From Parabacteroides sp. PM6-13 (GTDB taxonomy: Bacteria > Bacteroidota > Bacteroidia > Bacteroidales > Tannerellaceae), in NCBI RefSeq assembly GCF_029892605.1, contig NZ_JARXWF010000011.1, positions 118,724 through 182,723 of the forward strand: 64,000 nucleotides of DNA, given 5' to 3'. This document shows positions 37,483-45,946 of the stretch, in pieces (within the stretch, counting starts at the first letter, position 1; every line of letters begins with the position of its first letter). A program made the translations under genes and the position numbers. The notes under the pieces were generated by a model, which saw nothing but the letters and a program-made list of their open reading frames with translations, was not told the origin of the DNA and made no database searches.

Positions 37483-38168
37483 CGTTGTTGTTTTTTAAGT
37501 TGTACGTAGCCGATATACAAGAAAAGGAGAGCAAATAGATAAAAGATGATATTCGCCTGTTGCCCTAAGAAATAATATAGGGCATCAAATACTCGGAATA
37601 CAGACCCCATTGTGTAGATTTCCCAACGAGCATTCATCAGATAATCAGCAACAAAGGCCACACCACCTAAGAATAAAGCTTCTATCAAGAAAGCAATTCC
37701 CAGTGCCTTTTTTCTAAAAATCGTCGTTATCATTAAATAGTAAGCAAAATGGAAGGTTATAAAACCAAATCCTTTCAAAGGCTCTGCGAGTTGCTTTATG
37801 GAATAAATAGGTATATCTTGCAACAAATAGAGCACGAAACGAGCGAGGTGAAAAAGGAATAAAAATGCACTAACATATGCGATGCCGGCTATTAACAGAG
37901 CAACATATTTTTCCAGCGTTGTCGCCGGCAGTGTCAACCAAAGGCCTTTGGAATGATGTATTTTTTTATCGACATAATTCTGATATACAAACAAGGTCAA
38001 AAACAATCCAAACCACAAACCTGTAAACTGGGAAGGCTCTGTTCCCGACCGCATCACAAGTAAAGAAGGAACTATCATACAAACTGCTAAAGAAATCAGT
38101 TTTGTATATTCTTTCCAATCAGCGCGTAAGATCCAACCGACACGTTTTATATTGAATTCAGCATTCAT
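37479..38168 (-). CDS. ABC transporter membrane protein, paralogue A
   Basis: 229 residues with about six membrane helices, paralogous to the following gene through the shared GLWLTLPATTLEKYVALLI motif. The N-terminus NAEFNIKRVGWILRADWKEYTKL is cytosolic and conserved between the two. Neither carries a known domain beyond the membrane topology. Together with the ATPase upstream (12 nt gap) it likely forms a heterodimeric permease. The gene overlaps the next one by 4 nt. Confidence 0.75.
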   Translation of the reverse strand: MNAEFNIKRVGWILRADWKEYTKLISLAVCMIVPSLLVMRSGTEPSQFTGLWFGLFLTLFVYQNYVDKKIHHSKGLWLTLPATTLEKYVALLIAGIAYVSAFLFLFHLARFVLYLLQDIPIYSIKQLAEPLKGFGFITFHFAYYLMITTIFRKKALGIAFLIEALFLGGVAFVADYLMNARWEIYTMGSVFRVFDALYYFLGQQANIIFYLFALLFLYIGYVQLKKQQR

Positions 38169-38180
38169 CGTCGCTTCCGT

Positions 38181-39008
38181 TTAACGGGTGAATATTCGAT
38201 TGATTTCTTTTGGCTGTTGGGTAACAGCCTGAAACAGGAGTTCGAGGGAAACAGGCGTCTCTTCATTCAAGACATTTTCGCCTACGCCTATCGTGCCCAT
38301 CGGTGTCTGTTCCGTGTAGAACACGTTGTCGTCGGCAGTGACCGGACGGAAAAACAGACGCTTCGAAACTTCGTCTAAAGGACTATTCAGAAGAATACGC
38401 CGCCGCTCCATAATCAAGACCGAATCGATCAGACTCTCCAGGTCGCGCACCTGATGTGTGGAGATGATCACCGTCTGTTCCTCGTTCATGCTCGACGCCA
38501 CCAGGCGGCGGAAAACGGCTTTCGACGGTATATCCAACCCGTTAGTCGGTTCGTCCATCAATAACAAAGGGGTATGGGCAGCCAGCGCCAGCGTGATCGC
38601 TGCCTTTTTGCGTTGTCCCAGCGACATCTTCGACATCCGCTTGTTGGTCTCTATTTCAAACGATTCGATACAGGTGTCCCATATATCTTTCCGGAAATTG
38701 GGAAAGAAAGGCGCATACATACGACCATATTCCACGACCGTGACATCCGGCAGGCTCACCTCTTCCGGCAACAAATAGATTTGTTGCAGAAATCCTACCG
38801 CCCTTTCTTTTGGCACATAATTCATCACATGGCAATCGCCCTGTTGCGGAAACAACAACCCACACAATACATGCAATAGTGTTGTCTTCCCCTCTCCGTT
38901 CTTGCCCAATAGCCCGTAAATATGCCCGGGAGTCATCTGCAGACTTAGTTTATCAAGTACCGGAGTGTTTCTTTTATAAGCAAAGCTTACCTCTCTTAAT
39001 TGGATCAT
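38181..39008 (-). CDS. ABC transporter ATP-binding protein
   Basis: 275 residues. The ATPase has a Walker A loop (LLGKNGEGKTTLLHVL), Q-loop region, signature KMSLGQRKKAAITLAL, Walker B (LLLMDEPTNGLD) and the switch His (VIISTHQVRDLESL). The signature SLGQ in place of the strict LSGGQ is common in this YtrB-like group. The C-terminal 60 residues form an extra tail (RPVTADDNVFYTEQTP) seen in YtrB homologues. First gene of the operon, directly under a textbook promoter and the GntR operator. Confidence 0.92.
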   Translation of the reverse strand: MIQLREVSFAYKRNTPVLDKLSLQMTPGHIYGLLGKNGEGKTTLLHVLCGLLFPQQGDCHVMNYVPKERAVGFLQQIYLLPEEVSLPDVTVVEYGRMYAPFFPNFRKDIWDTCIESFEIETNKRMSKMSLGQRKKAAITLALAAHTPLLLMDEPTNGLDIPSKAVFRRLVASSMNEEQTVIISTHQVRDLESLIDSVLIMERRRILLNSPLDEVSKRLFFRPVTADDNVFYTEQTPMGTIGVGENVLNEETPVSLELLFQAVTQQPKEINRIFTR

Positions 39009-39022
39009 ATAATAAACATTTT

Positions 39023-39046
39023 AGTGTATTAGTTAATTAGTACACC
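39023..39046 (-). promoter_or_regulatory. Operator of the GntR (YtrA-type) repressor
   Basis: AGTGTA-N12-TACACC, symmetrical at GTGTA/TACAC, with further internal symmetry (TTAGTTAATTAG). YtrA of Bacillus subtilis binds an AGTGTA/TACACT inverted repeat with a similar spacer. It lies between the -7 box and the ATPase start, covering the expected transcription start. Confidence 0.75.
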
Positions 39047-39047
39047 G

Positions 39048-39078
39048 CAAATGTACATCTATTTTTGAAACAACCAAA
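39048..39078 (-). promoter_or_regulatory. Promoter of the ABC/GntR operon
   Basis: On the minus strand: -33 TTTG (complement of CAAA at 39075-39078), a 19-nt spacer, and -7 TACATTTG (39048-39055). Perfect fit to the consensus, 40 nt before the ATPase start. Confidence 0.85.
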
Positions 39079-39172
39079 CATTTCTTCATTTTTTTCCACC
39101 CTCAGAAGCAAAAAAATACAAATAATTCGCCCAACACCCATTTGACAATATGTAATCAAAAAGGCATTTTTA

Positions 39173-39269
39173 CTTTACAATATGATACGTTAAAAAGTGT
39201 TACTCGCGGGACTAATTTTAAATACCCCTACGTTTTTGGAAAAATAGTCGGGCGTTTTTGACAAAATGT
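39173..39269 (+). repeat. 97-bp intergenic repeat, copy 1
   Basis: This sequence (from CTTTACAATATGATACG to TTTTTGACAAAATGT) occurs again inverted at 60504-60600 with two mismatches (GG for CT near 39208). Similarity continues weaker on both flanks: TGACAATATGTAATCAAAAA on the left and TCGCTTAGC...CGTAAAGCAA on the right. It has no open reading frame. The 935-nt gap 39009-39943 contains only this, the promoter and operator at 39023-39078, and the palindromic element below. Confidence 0.9.
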
Positions 39270-39321
39270 AAGTTTCGCTTAGCGCAGCGTAAAGCAATTT
39301 GGTCAAATTGGAAATCTTCGA

Positions 39322-39869
39322 ATTTGGGAAAATTGGAAGGAGAAAGGAAATAGGAGAAAGGAGAAAGGGAGTGTCTTCAAATTCGGTAAGATGGGAAGGT
39401 AGGAATATATATATTCATGGCTGAAGGCCACAGCGGGCCTGAAGGGCCGAGTCCCAGTGGGACGAAGACTTAGCCCACGGGTAAGCAGGCCAGAGGTCTG
39501 CGCAACCCTGGGATTCCATGGATATATAAAAATGAGTTCTGTAAGAACGAAAGAAGAAAAGCACTATTCACAGGCGCTATCACCATGTATCCTATCATAC
39601 TATCTATCGTTCCTTCAGAACTCGACTTATTGTATTGTCATGATACCCAGGGTGGCGCAGACCTCCGGCCTGCTTACCCATGGGCTAAATCTTCGTCCAG
39701 CTGGGACTCAGCCCTTCGGGCTCGTGACCTTCAGTCTTATAAATAAAGTCAAATTTTGGAAAATGGATAGGTATTTCGGTATACCCACAATCCTTCCCAT
39801 CTTCTCCTATTTGAAGAAAAACCCCGGTGTCATCAATGCCAACTTCTCCCTTCTCCCTTCTCCAACTTA
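39322..39869. repeat. Large imperfect inverted-repeat element
   Basis: Inner arms of about 90 nt at 39421-39512 and 39647-39734 are complementary over most of their length (shared blocks GTAAGCAGGCC/GGCCTGCTTAC, GTCCCAG/CTGGGAC, CCCTGGG/CCCAGGG). Outside them lie purine-rich GGAGAAAGG-type blocks (39322-39369) and their pyrimidine-rich mirror (39838-39869). The middle is unpaired. The nested symmetry suggests a non-autonomous mobile element or a structured transcript. The reading frame across it (39457-39870) is a by-product of the repeats. Confidence 0.75.
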
Positions 39870-39943
39870 ACCATACATAGCAAAAAAACACGCATTCACC
39901 GGATAAACCGAGAAGTCATTGAATTGCAGAAAAGATTATTGGG

Positions 39944-40855
39944 TTATCCTCCGATATGGATCGCGATCCCGTGTTTTTCGAACAGCTCGCGACAACGTGC
40001 CAGCTTCTCTTCCGAAGGGGCTTGCATAGGGATATGCACCGGGTTGTAGGTGGTTCCGCGTTTATCGTGCTTGCTGCGACCGATGTCGTGGTAAGGCAGG
40101 AGGTCTACGCACTGTGGTTTCCGGTCGAGCGAAGCCAGAAACATAGCTGTTTCTTTTATGTTTTCCTCGTCCGCATTCACCCCTTCTATCAAGGGGATAC
40201 GGATCATATACTCCGCCTGGGAAGAGGCTAATAGGCGGATATTCGCCAGAATGCGCTCGTTGGGTGTTCCACAGAAATACTGATGCTTGGAGGAATCCAT
40301 CTGTTTCAGATCAACCATAAACAGATCGGTCTCCGGAATGGCCGCTTTCAAGAGATCCGCCTTCACAAAGAGCGTCGTATCGATTGCTCGGTGAATACCT
40401 TGTTTGCCACATCTTCTCAGTAGTTCCAACAGGGCATCCGGTTGCATAAAGGGTTCACCACCGCTAAAAGTAACTCCCCCACCCGACTGATCCATCACCA
40501 GGGTCTCTTTCTCAATCTCCTGCATCAACCGATCGATGGTGTACTCTTCTCCGGACAGTTGCATGGCCAGCGAGGGACAGTGGTCGGCGCAGATGCCGCA
40601 AACCGTGCATTTAGCCGGATCGGTCAGTATACCTTCGGAGGTCAAGGACAAGGCGTTCTCCGGGCATTTCTCTACACAGAGTTGGCAGCCCAGGCACTTC
40701 TTTCGGGTGTACAGCTTCTCTTTACGGGGGGAGATACCTTCCGGATTATGACACCAAACACAGGCCAAGGGGCATCCTTTGAAAAAGAGTGTAACACGGA
40801 TGCCCGGCCCGTCGTTTATAGCGTATCGCTTAATGTCGAAAATAGTCGCTGTCAT
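39944..40855 (-). CDS. Glycyl-radical enzyme activase (radical SAM)
   Basis: 303 residues. It generates the glycyl radical on the dehydratase encoded just upstream in the same operon. The radical-SAM cluster motif is CPLACVWC (CxxxCxxC, Cys 28/32/35 when counted from the ATG at 40855). Between it and the barrel lies the two-cluster ferredoxin insert typical of dehydratase activases: CLGCQLCVEKCPENAL and CTVCGICADHCPSLAM. GGGVTFSGGEPFMQ is the SAM-binding GGE motif. A TTG codon precedes the ATG, but the ATG overlaps the TGA of the dehydratase gene by one base (TGATG), which fits reinitiation. The gene is the last of the operon. Confidence 0.92.
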   Translation of the reverse strand: MTATIFDIKRYAINDGPGIRVTLFFKGCPLACVWCHNPEGISPRKEKLYTRKKCLGCQLCVEKCPENALSLTSEGILTDPAKCTVCGICADHCPSLAMQLSGEEYTIDRLMQEIEKETLVMDQSGGGVTFSGGEPFMQPDALLELLRRCGKQGIHRAIDTTLFVKADLLKAAIPETDLFMVDLKQMDSSKHQYFCGTPNERILANIRLLASSQAEYMIRIPLIEGVNADEENIKETAMFLASLDRKPQCVDLLPYHDIGRSKHDKRGTTYNPVHIPMQAPSEEKLARCRELFEKHGIAIHIGG

Positions 40856-43224
40856 CAAAACTCTTCCTGTTCGGTACGCATGATCACATCGGCTTGCAGG
40901 TCTTCATTCATGTCGTTGAAGTAATCGCTGTAGCCCGCCACGCGCACCAATAGATCACGGTATTCTTCCGGACGTTTCTGCGCGTCAAGCAGTGTTTGGG
41001 TATCGACAATATTGAATTGGATATGATGTCCGCCCAGGGCGAAATAGCTTCGGATAAGCGAACATAATTTGTTTATATCTTCCTCTTTCTTCAACAGGCT
41101 GGGCAGGAAGCGTTGATTGAGTAGCGTCCCACCACTCTTTGCCTGGTCGAGCTTGCCCAGTGACTGAATCACCGCCGAAGGACCATTGCGGTCTGCTCCG
41201 TGTGAAGGCGATGTGCCGTCAGAGATGGCTCTGTGGGCCATGCGTCCGTTTGGCGTAGCATTCATTACCTTGCCGAAATAGACATGGCAGGTGGTCGAAA
41301 GCATATTCAGGTGGAAACACTCCCCTTTGGTGTTGGGGCGTCCTTCGATCGCGTCATAGAGGTCGTTGTAGACCTGCACCGCAATCTCATCGGCATACGG
41401 ATCGTTGTTGCCAAAGAACGGCGTGCGGTTTAGGATCGTCTGACGCATCGGCTCCATATCTTCAAAATTGCTGTCGATTGCATACAACATCTCCTGCATA
41501 GTGAAGCGCTTGTCTTCGAAAATATGCTTCTTGATGCTGCTCAGGCTGTCAGTAATCGTGCCCAATCCGGTGCATTGGATATAGGTTGTATTGTAGCGTG
41601 CTCCGGCATTATAATAGTCTTTCCCTTTGGCGATGCAATCGTCGATGAAAAGCGAAAGGAAAGGAGCTGGGGCATATTTGGCAAACATCCGGTCGATATA
41701 ATTGCTGACACGGACTTTCATATCCACAAAATAGTTGAGTTGCAGAAGGAATGCCGCGTACAATTCGTCATACGTACGGAAACTGGTCGGATCGCCGGTC
41801 TCAATCCCTACCTTTTCGCCGGAAACGGGATCCACACCGTTGTGGAGTGTTACCTCTAATATTTTAGGCACATTCAGGTAACCGGTCAATACATAGGCCT
41901 CTTTTCCGAAAGCGCCTACTTCGATACATCCGCTACATCCTCCCTCGCGGGCATCTTCCAGGGTTTTCCCCTGTCGCACGAGCTCCTGCACGTAGACATC
42001 GGGATTAAACACCGAAGGATAGCCATGTCCTTTGCGTATCACATTGCAACCGGCCTTCAGGAACCGGTCGGGCGTACGCGCGCTGATATGAATAGAGCTG
42101 CCCGGCTGCAGGATATGCAGTTCTTCCACCACTTCGAGCATAATATAGGAGACTTCGCTAACCCCATCGCGGCCGTCGGCACGGATGCCTCCGATGTTGA
42201 GGTTGGTGAAGTCGTTGTATGTTCCACTTTCTTTGGCGGTGATACCTACCTTCGGCGGAGCCGTATGGTTATTCACCTTGACAAAGAAGCACGACATCAA
42301 TTCTTTGGCCTCGTCGCGGGTCAGGGAACCTTCGGCCACCTCTTTTTCGTAGAAAGGTGCCAGGTGCTGATCGAAATGCCCCGGATTCATGGCATCCCAT
42401 CCGTTCAGCTCCGTAATGGTACCCAGGTGTACGAACCAATACATCTGAATGGCTTCCCAATAGGTGCGGGGCGCGTGAGCCGGAACCCAGCGACATACTT
42501 CCGCTATTTTCCGCAATTCGGCAGCCCGCTTCGGATTCTTCTCTTCGGCAGCCATCTGTTCAGCCAGGTCAGCATGCCGCTCGGCAAAGATAATAGCCGC
42601 ATCACAGGAGATCGACATAGCTGTCAACTCCTCCTGACGGTCGGTAGCTTCCGGGTCATTTTGGAAATCAAGCTTCTTCAATTCGCCGGCAATGCGTTCT
42701 TTCAGGTCTAACAGGCCATATTGGTACACCTTCTTATCCAGCGAAGTGTGTCCCGGTGCCCGTTGTTCCATAAACTCCGTGAACATACCGTTCTCGTAAG
42801 CCTTACGCCATTCTTCCGGTACATGGTTGAAGATGCGTTCCCGTTGGGTACGTCCTTTCCAGTAAGGAATCACTTCACGGGCATAAGTGTCGATATCTTC
42901 CTGACTGATGGTGTATCGTTGCAGTTCCCGGCTGTTGAGGATTTGCAGATCTTCCACACTGTGACAGGTAAGTTCCGGGAAAGTAGGTACCGCCTTAGGA
43001 GCCGGTCCCCGCTCTCCGACAATCAGTTCATCATCACCAATGTAAATAGTTTTTTGTTTACAGATTTCCAGAAAGTTTAGCGCGCGTAAGACAGGGATGG
43101 GGTATTTGCCCTCGTTTTCTTTGTAAAAACGTGTTTCTATAAGAGCTCTTTCAATCGAAAGAGAAGGTTGTGTTTCGAATGTTTGTTTGCGTAATCGGCT
43201 GATACGTTCATTCATACCGGCCAT
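40855..43224 (-). CDS. hypD: Trans-4-hydroxy-L-proline dehydratase (glycyl radical enzyme)
   Basis: 789 residues from the ATG at 43224 (MAGMNERISRLRKQTF); earlier in-frame ATGs (43239, 43305) are less likely because the gene family starts here. HypD dehydrates trans-4-hydroxy-L-proline to pyrroline-5-carboxylate, letting gut bacteria use collagen-derived hydroxyproline. FTEFMEQRAPGHT, GGCSGCIEVGAFGKEAYVLTGYLN (active-site Cys and Glu: CIE) and the C-terminal glycyl loop RVAGYSDYFND (radical Gly in VAGY) match what I recall of the HypD subfamily, not pyruvate formate-lyase or choline lyase. The activase follows with a 1-nt overlap. A proC gene, often nearby in other bacteria, is not in the window. 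Subfamily assignment is by motif memory, so an alignment should confirm it. Confidence 0.8.
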   Translation of the reverse strand: MAGMNERISRLRKQTFETQPSLSIERALIETRFYKENEGKYPIPVLRALNFLEICKQKTIYIGDDELIVGERGPAPKAVPTFPELTCHSVEDLQILNSRELQRYTISQEDIDTYAREVIPYWKGRTQRERIFNHVPEEWRKAYENGMFTEFMEQRAPGHTSLDKKVYQYGLLDLKERIAGELKKLDFQNDPEATDRQEELTAMSISCDAAIIFAERHADLAEQMAAEEKNPKRAAELRKIAEVCRWVPAHAPRTYWEAIQMYWFVHLGTITELNGWDAMNPGHFDQHLAPFYEKEVAEGSLTRDEAKELMSCFFVKVNNHTAPPKVGITAKESGTYNDFTNLNIGGIRADGRDGVSEVSYIMLEVVEELHILQPGSSIHISARTPDRFLKAGCNVIRKGHGYPSVFNPDVYVQELVRQGKTLEDAREGGCSGCIEVGAFGKEAYVLTGYLNVPKILEVTLHNGVDPVSGEKVGIETGDPTSFRTYDELYAAFLLQLNYFVDMKVRVSNYIDRMFAKYAPAPFLSLFIDDCIAKGKDYYNAGARYNTTYIQCTGLGTITDSLSSIKKHIFEDKRFTMQEMLYAIDSNFEDMEPMRQTILNRTPFFGNNDPYADEIAVQVYNDLYDAIEGRPNTKGECFHLNMLSTTCHVYFGKVMNATPNGRMAHRAISDGTSPSHGADRNGPSAVIQSLGKLDQAKSGGTLLNQRFLPSLLKKEEDINKLCSLIRSYFALGGHHIQFNIVDTQTLLDAQKRPEEYRDLLVRVAGYSDYFNDMNEDLQADVIMRTEQEEF

Positions 43225-43399
43225 TTCAGACGTATGCATGGTAACTAAAAATAAATGAATGAATAATAGAAAACAAGATAAGCCCCGCGGAAAAGAGGGG
43301 GGCAAAAGGGAGGAGACCTGATTAGTGATAGAACATCAGGCAGTTAAAAAGTTTTCTATATCCTTTTATCAGCATAGATATGCGTATTATTAACCGATG

Positions 43400-43430
43400 C
43401 AAACATAAACACTTTCAGGGAATAAGCAAG
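43400..43430 (-). promoter_or_regulatory. Candidate promoter of hypD
   Basis: Minus strand -7 TATGTTTG (43400-43407) with a CTTG at -33 (19-nt spacer), leaving a leader of about 170 nt before hypD. Confidence 0.5.
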
Positions 43431-43466
43431 CGTTTTTGGTTTTTTTATTTTTTGAGAGAGTTTTTA

Positions 43467-43763
43467 TTATCCCATTCTATTCTTCAAATCCATACTGCCA
43501 TGTAGAATCCTACTAATCTCCACTTCATCTTGTGAAATGATTCGGTAAAATATGATATGTTTATTGGCGATGAATCCAAATAAATTTTCAGAGATATCCT
43601 CGTAGCTCTTACCTAATGTGGGGTTATTGGCTATCTCTTGACAAAATTCGATCAACATTCGGTAATATAGATCTGCCTGCCTTTCTGACCACACATCTAT
43701 CGTATAATTCCAGATATCAGATAGATCATCAACAGCCTTATTAGTGAATCGATATTTAGCCAT
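43467..43763 (-). CDS. parE: ParE/RelE-family toxin
   Basis: 98 residues from the ATG at 43763 (MAKYRFTNKAVDDLSDIWNYT). The fold markers of ParE are present: KAVDDLSDIWNYTIDVWSERQADLYYRMLIEFC in the helical hairpin, LGKSYEDISENLFGFIANKHIIFYRI and the ending VEISRILHGSMDLKNRM. ParE toxins usually inhibit DNA gyrase. The start at 43763 was chosen over 43826 because it leaves the classical 8-nt overlap with the antitoxin and gives the usual length. Its expression depends on the antitoxin gene upstream. Confidence 0.88.
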   Translation of the reverse strand: MAKYRFTNKAVDDLSDIWNYTIDVWSERQADLYYRMLIEFCQEIANNPTLGKSYEDISENLFGFIANKHIIFYRIISQDEVEISRILHGSMDLKNRMG

Positions 43764-44004
43764 CCCGTCTTTGCGCTTTGAGCGATTGCAGATGTTTTTC
43801 CGGGTCAAAATGGACAGCTCTCCCACTGTCGAATCCCTCCTGCACAGCCATTTTTAGAGCGATTGCACGATTCTCCTCCTCTTCCAACAATCTCAATCCC
43901 GCGCGTATTACTTCGCTGGCATTTTTATAGCGGCCTTGCGTGATCTGGCTTTCAACAAAACCTTCGAAATAGTCTCCAAGCGCTACCGATGTATTTTTTC
44001 CCAT
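43756..44004 (-). CDS. parD: ParD-family antitoxin
   Basis: 82 residues. The N-terminal ribbon-helix-helix (MGKNTSVALGDYFEGFVESQITQGRYKNASEVIRAGLRLLEEEENR) is the CC2985/ParD type that neutralises ParE and binds its own promoter; the C-terminal tail is the toxin-binding part. It overlaps the toxin gene by 8 nt. A palindromic operator covers its -7 box (see the next feature), indicating autorepression. Confidence 0.9.
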   Translation of the reverse strand: MGKNTSVALGDYFEGFVESQITQGRYKNASEVIRAGLRLLEEEENRAIALKMAVQEGFDSGRAVHFDPEKHLQSLKAQRRDG

Positions 44005-44019
44005 AATTTTCTATTTTTA

Positions 44020-44073
44020 CAAAGTTACCAATATTTGGTAACACTGCAAATAATAATATGATAACATTTGTTA
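44020..44073 (-). promoter_or_regulatory. Promoter and operators of the parDE pair
   Basis: Minus-strand -7 box TAACTTTG at 44020-44027 overlaps a perfect 8-3-8 palindrome at 44024-44042 (GTTACCAA-TAT-TTGGTAAC). A second, shorter palindrome TAACA-TT-TGTTA sits at 44062-44073. Two half-related sites in this position fit cooperative ParD binding. The rest of the 250-nt gap to 44255 should hold the divergent acyl-CoA ligase promoter (weak TATCTTGC near 44195). Confidence 0.75.
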
Positions 44074-44255
44074 CAAATCTATACATCTTGCCGGACAGGG
44101 TACTTTGTGTCATTCTATCCCCTATTTTCTTATCATCGTGAACAAATCAACACTTTTTCTAATTATAATATGTAGTGTATATGCGTTTTAATAGCTATCT
44201 TGCGAACCAACTCCGCACATATACGATAGAGATATTAATTTTATAAAGATAAAAG

Positions 44256-45917
44256 ATGGAAAAACGCTTCTTAGGACTTATAGGGAATAGTATTCGGAAA
44301 AACTGGGATCTTCCCGCGTTTACGGATTATAAAGGAAAGACATTCTATTACAAGGACTTTGCAGAAGAGATTGAGAAGTTTCGTATTCTCTTGGAAGAGG
44401 CCGGCATACAAAAAGGAGATAAAGTAGCCATTGTCGGACGTAACTCTTCGCATTGGGCCATTTGCTTTTTCGGCACCCTGGCCTATGGGGCGGTGATTGT
44501 TCCTATCTTGCATGATTTTAAGCCGGAGAGCATTCATCATATCGTGAATCACTCGGAAGCCAAGGCGCTTATCGTGGCCTCTCACAACTGGGAGGGAATG
44601 AACAGCGCGGAAATCACCCACCTGCAGATGATCATATTAATGGACGATTTCTCTATCTTGGCAAGCAAGAACGAAGGACTTCCCGAAGTACAGAAAAACA
44701 TAGAGGCTCGTTTCCAAGAGAAATTCCCGACGGGGTATGGACCGAACGACCTGGTTATGCACGAAGAAGAGCCCGAGGAATTGGCGGTGCTTAACTACAC
44801 CTCCGGAACGACCAGTTTCTCCAAAGGTGTTATGCTACCCTACCGCAGCCTGTGGAGCAACACACAAATGGCATACGACCGGCTTCCGGGCATTCATCCG
44901 GGGGATACGATTGTTTGTATGTTGCCCATGGCGCATATGTATGGGTTGGCTTTTGAGGTACTCAACTCCATCAACCTGGGATGCCATATCCATTTCTTAA
45001 GCCGCACGCCGAGTCCGAAGATTATTATCGATGCCTTCTCGACCATCAAGCCACCGTTGATCCTGGCTGTGCCGCTGATCATTGAGAAGATTGTCAAAAA
45101 CAAGATATTCCCTATGCTTCAGAAACCGGCAATCAGTATCCTCTTAAAAGTACCCGGGCTTCGGAACATTATATTGAATATAGTAGGTAATAAATTAAAA
45201 GCCGCCTTTGGCGCCAACCTATGGGAGGTGGTGATCGGGGGAGCCGCATTAAACCGGGAGGTCGAAGAGTTCCTGCGCAAGGTGAAATTCCCCTATTCGG
45301 TGGGGTATGGCATGACCGAGTGTGGACCGCTGATTGCCTACACGCAGTGGGATTCCTTTAAGATGGCCTCCGTGGGCGAGATTGTCGATCGCATGGAGGT
45401 GATGATCGACTCATCCGATCCGGAGAACGAAGTAGGTGAAATCCTGGTGCGAGGCATGAATGTGATGCTGGGTTATTACAAGAACCCGACAGCCACCGAA
45501 GAGGTGATGATGGCCGACGGCTGGATGCGCACAGGCGACCTGGGCACCTTGGACAAAGATGGATTCCTCTATATCAAAGGACGCAGCAAATCGCTTATCC
45601 TAAGCTCAAACGGACAGAACATCTACCCGGAAGAGATCGAAGACAAACTAAACAATATGCTTTATGTGAGCGAATCGATTGTTATCTCCGAGAAAGGAAA
45701 GATCGTTGCCTTGATCTATCCGGACCTGGATCGGATCGAAAGCTTAGGCATAACGGATGAAGAGGTTGAAAAGCAGATGCAGGCAAACATAGTGAAACTA
45801 AATACGCTGATTCCGGCATATAGCAAGGTAAGCGAATACCGGTTGTTTGACGAAGAATTTGAGAAAACACCGAAAAGAAGTATTAAGCGCTATCTGTATC
45901 AACCGAAAGAGGAATAA
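44256..45917 (+). CDS. Long-chain fatty acid--CoA ligase (AMP-binding)
   Basis: 553 residues. It activates fatty acids through an acyl-AMP intermediate. The AMP motif is NYTSGTTSFSKGVMLPYRSL (the usual Gly after TT is Ser), followed by YGMTECGPLIAY, GWMRTGDLGTLDKDGFLYIKGRSK and the catalytic Lys near the end in EKTPKRSIKRYLY. Membrane-associated in related bacteria. Shorter than mammalian-type ligases but usual for the Bacteroidetes group. It is followed after 84 nt, containing a hairpin, by the formate-THF ligase gene. Confidence 0.93.
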   Translation: MEKRFLGLIGNSIRKNWDLPAFTDYKGKTFYYKDFAEEIEKFRILLEEAGIQKGDKVAIVGRNSSHWAICFFGTLAYGAVIVPILHDFKPESIHHIVNHSEAKALIVASHNWEGMNSAEITHLQMIILMDDFSILASKNEGLPEVQKNIEARFQEKFPTGYGPNDLVMHEEEPEELAVLNYTSGTTSFSKGVMLPYRSLWSNTQMAYDRLPGIHPGDTIVCMLPMAHMYGLAFEVLNSINLGCHIHFLSRTPSPKIIIDAFSTIKPPLILAVPLIIEKIVKNKIFPMLQKPAISILLKVPGLRNIILNIVGNKLKAAFGANLWEVVIGGAALNREVEEFLRKVKFPYSVGYGMTECGPLIAYTQWDSFKMASVGEIVDRMEVMIDSSDPENEVGEILVRGMNVMLGYYKNPTATEEVMMADGWMRTGDLGTLDKDGFLYIKGRSKSLILSSNGQNIYPEEIEDKLNNMLYVSESIVISEKGKIVALIYPDLDRIESLGITDEEVEKQMQANIVKLNTLIPAYSKVSEYRLFDEEFEKTPKRSIKRYLYQPKEE

Positions 45918-45946
45918 TAGTTAGAGAAGTTAAATAAGTTATCACG

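Noticed and set aside
39457..39870. 137-codon plus-strand frame
   Set aside because: Lies wholly within the inverted-repeat element; composition and repeated word pattern come from the repeat arms.
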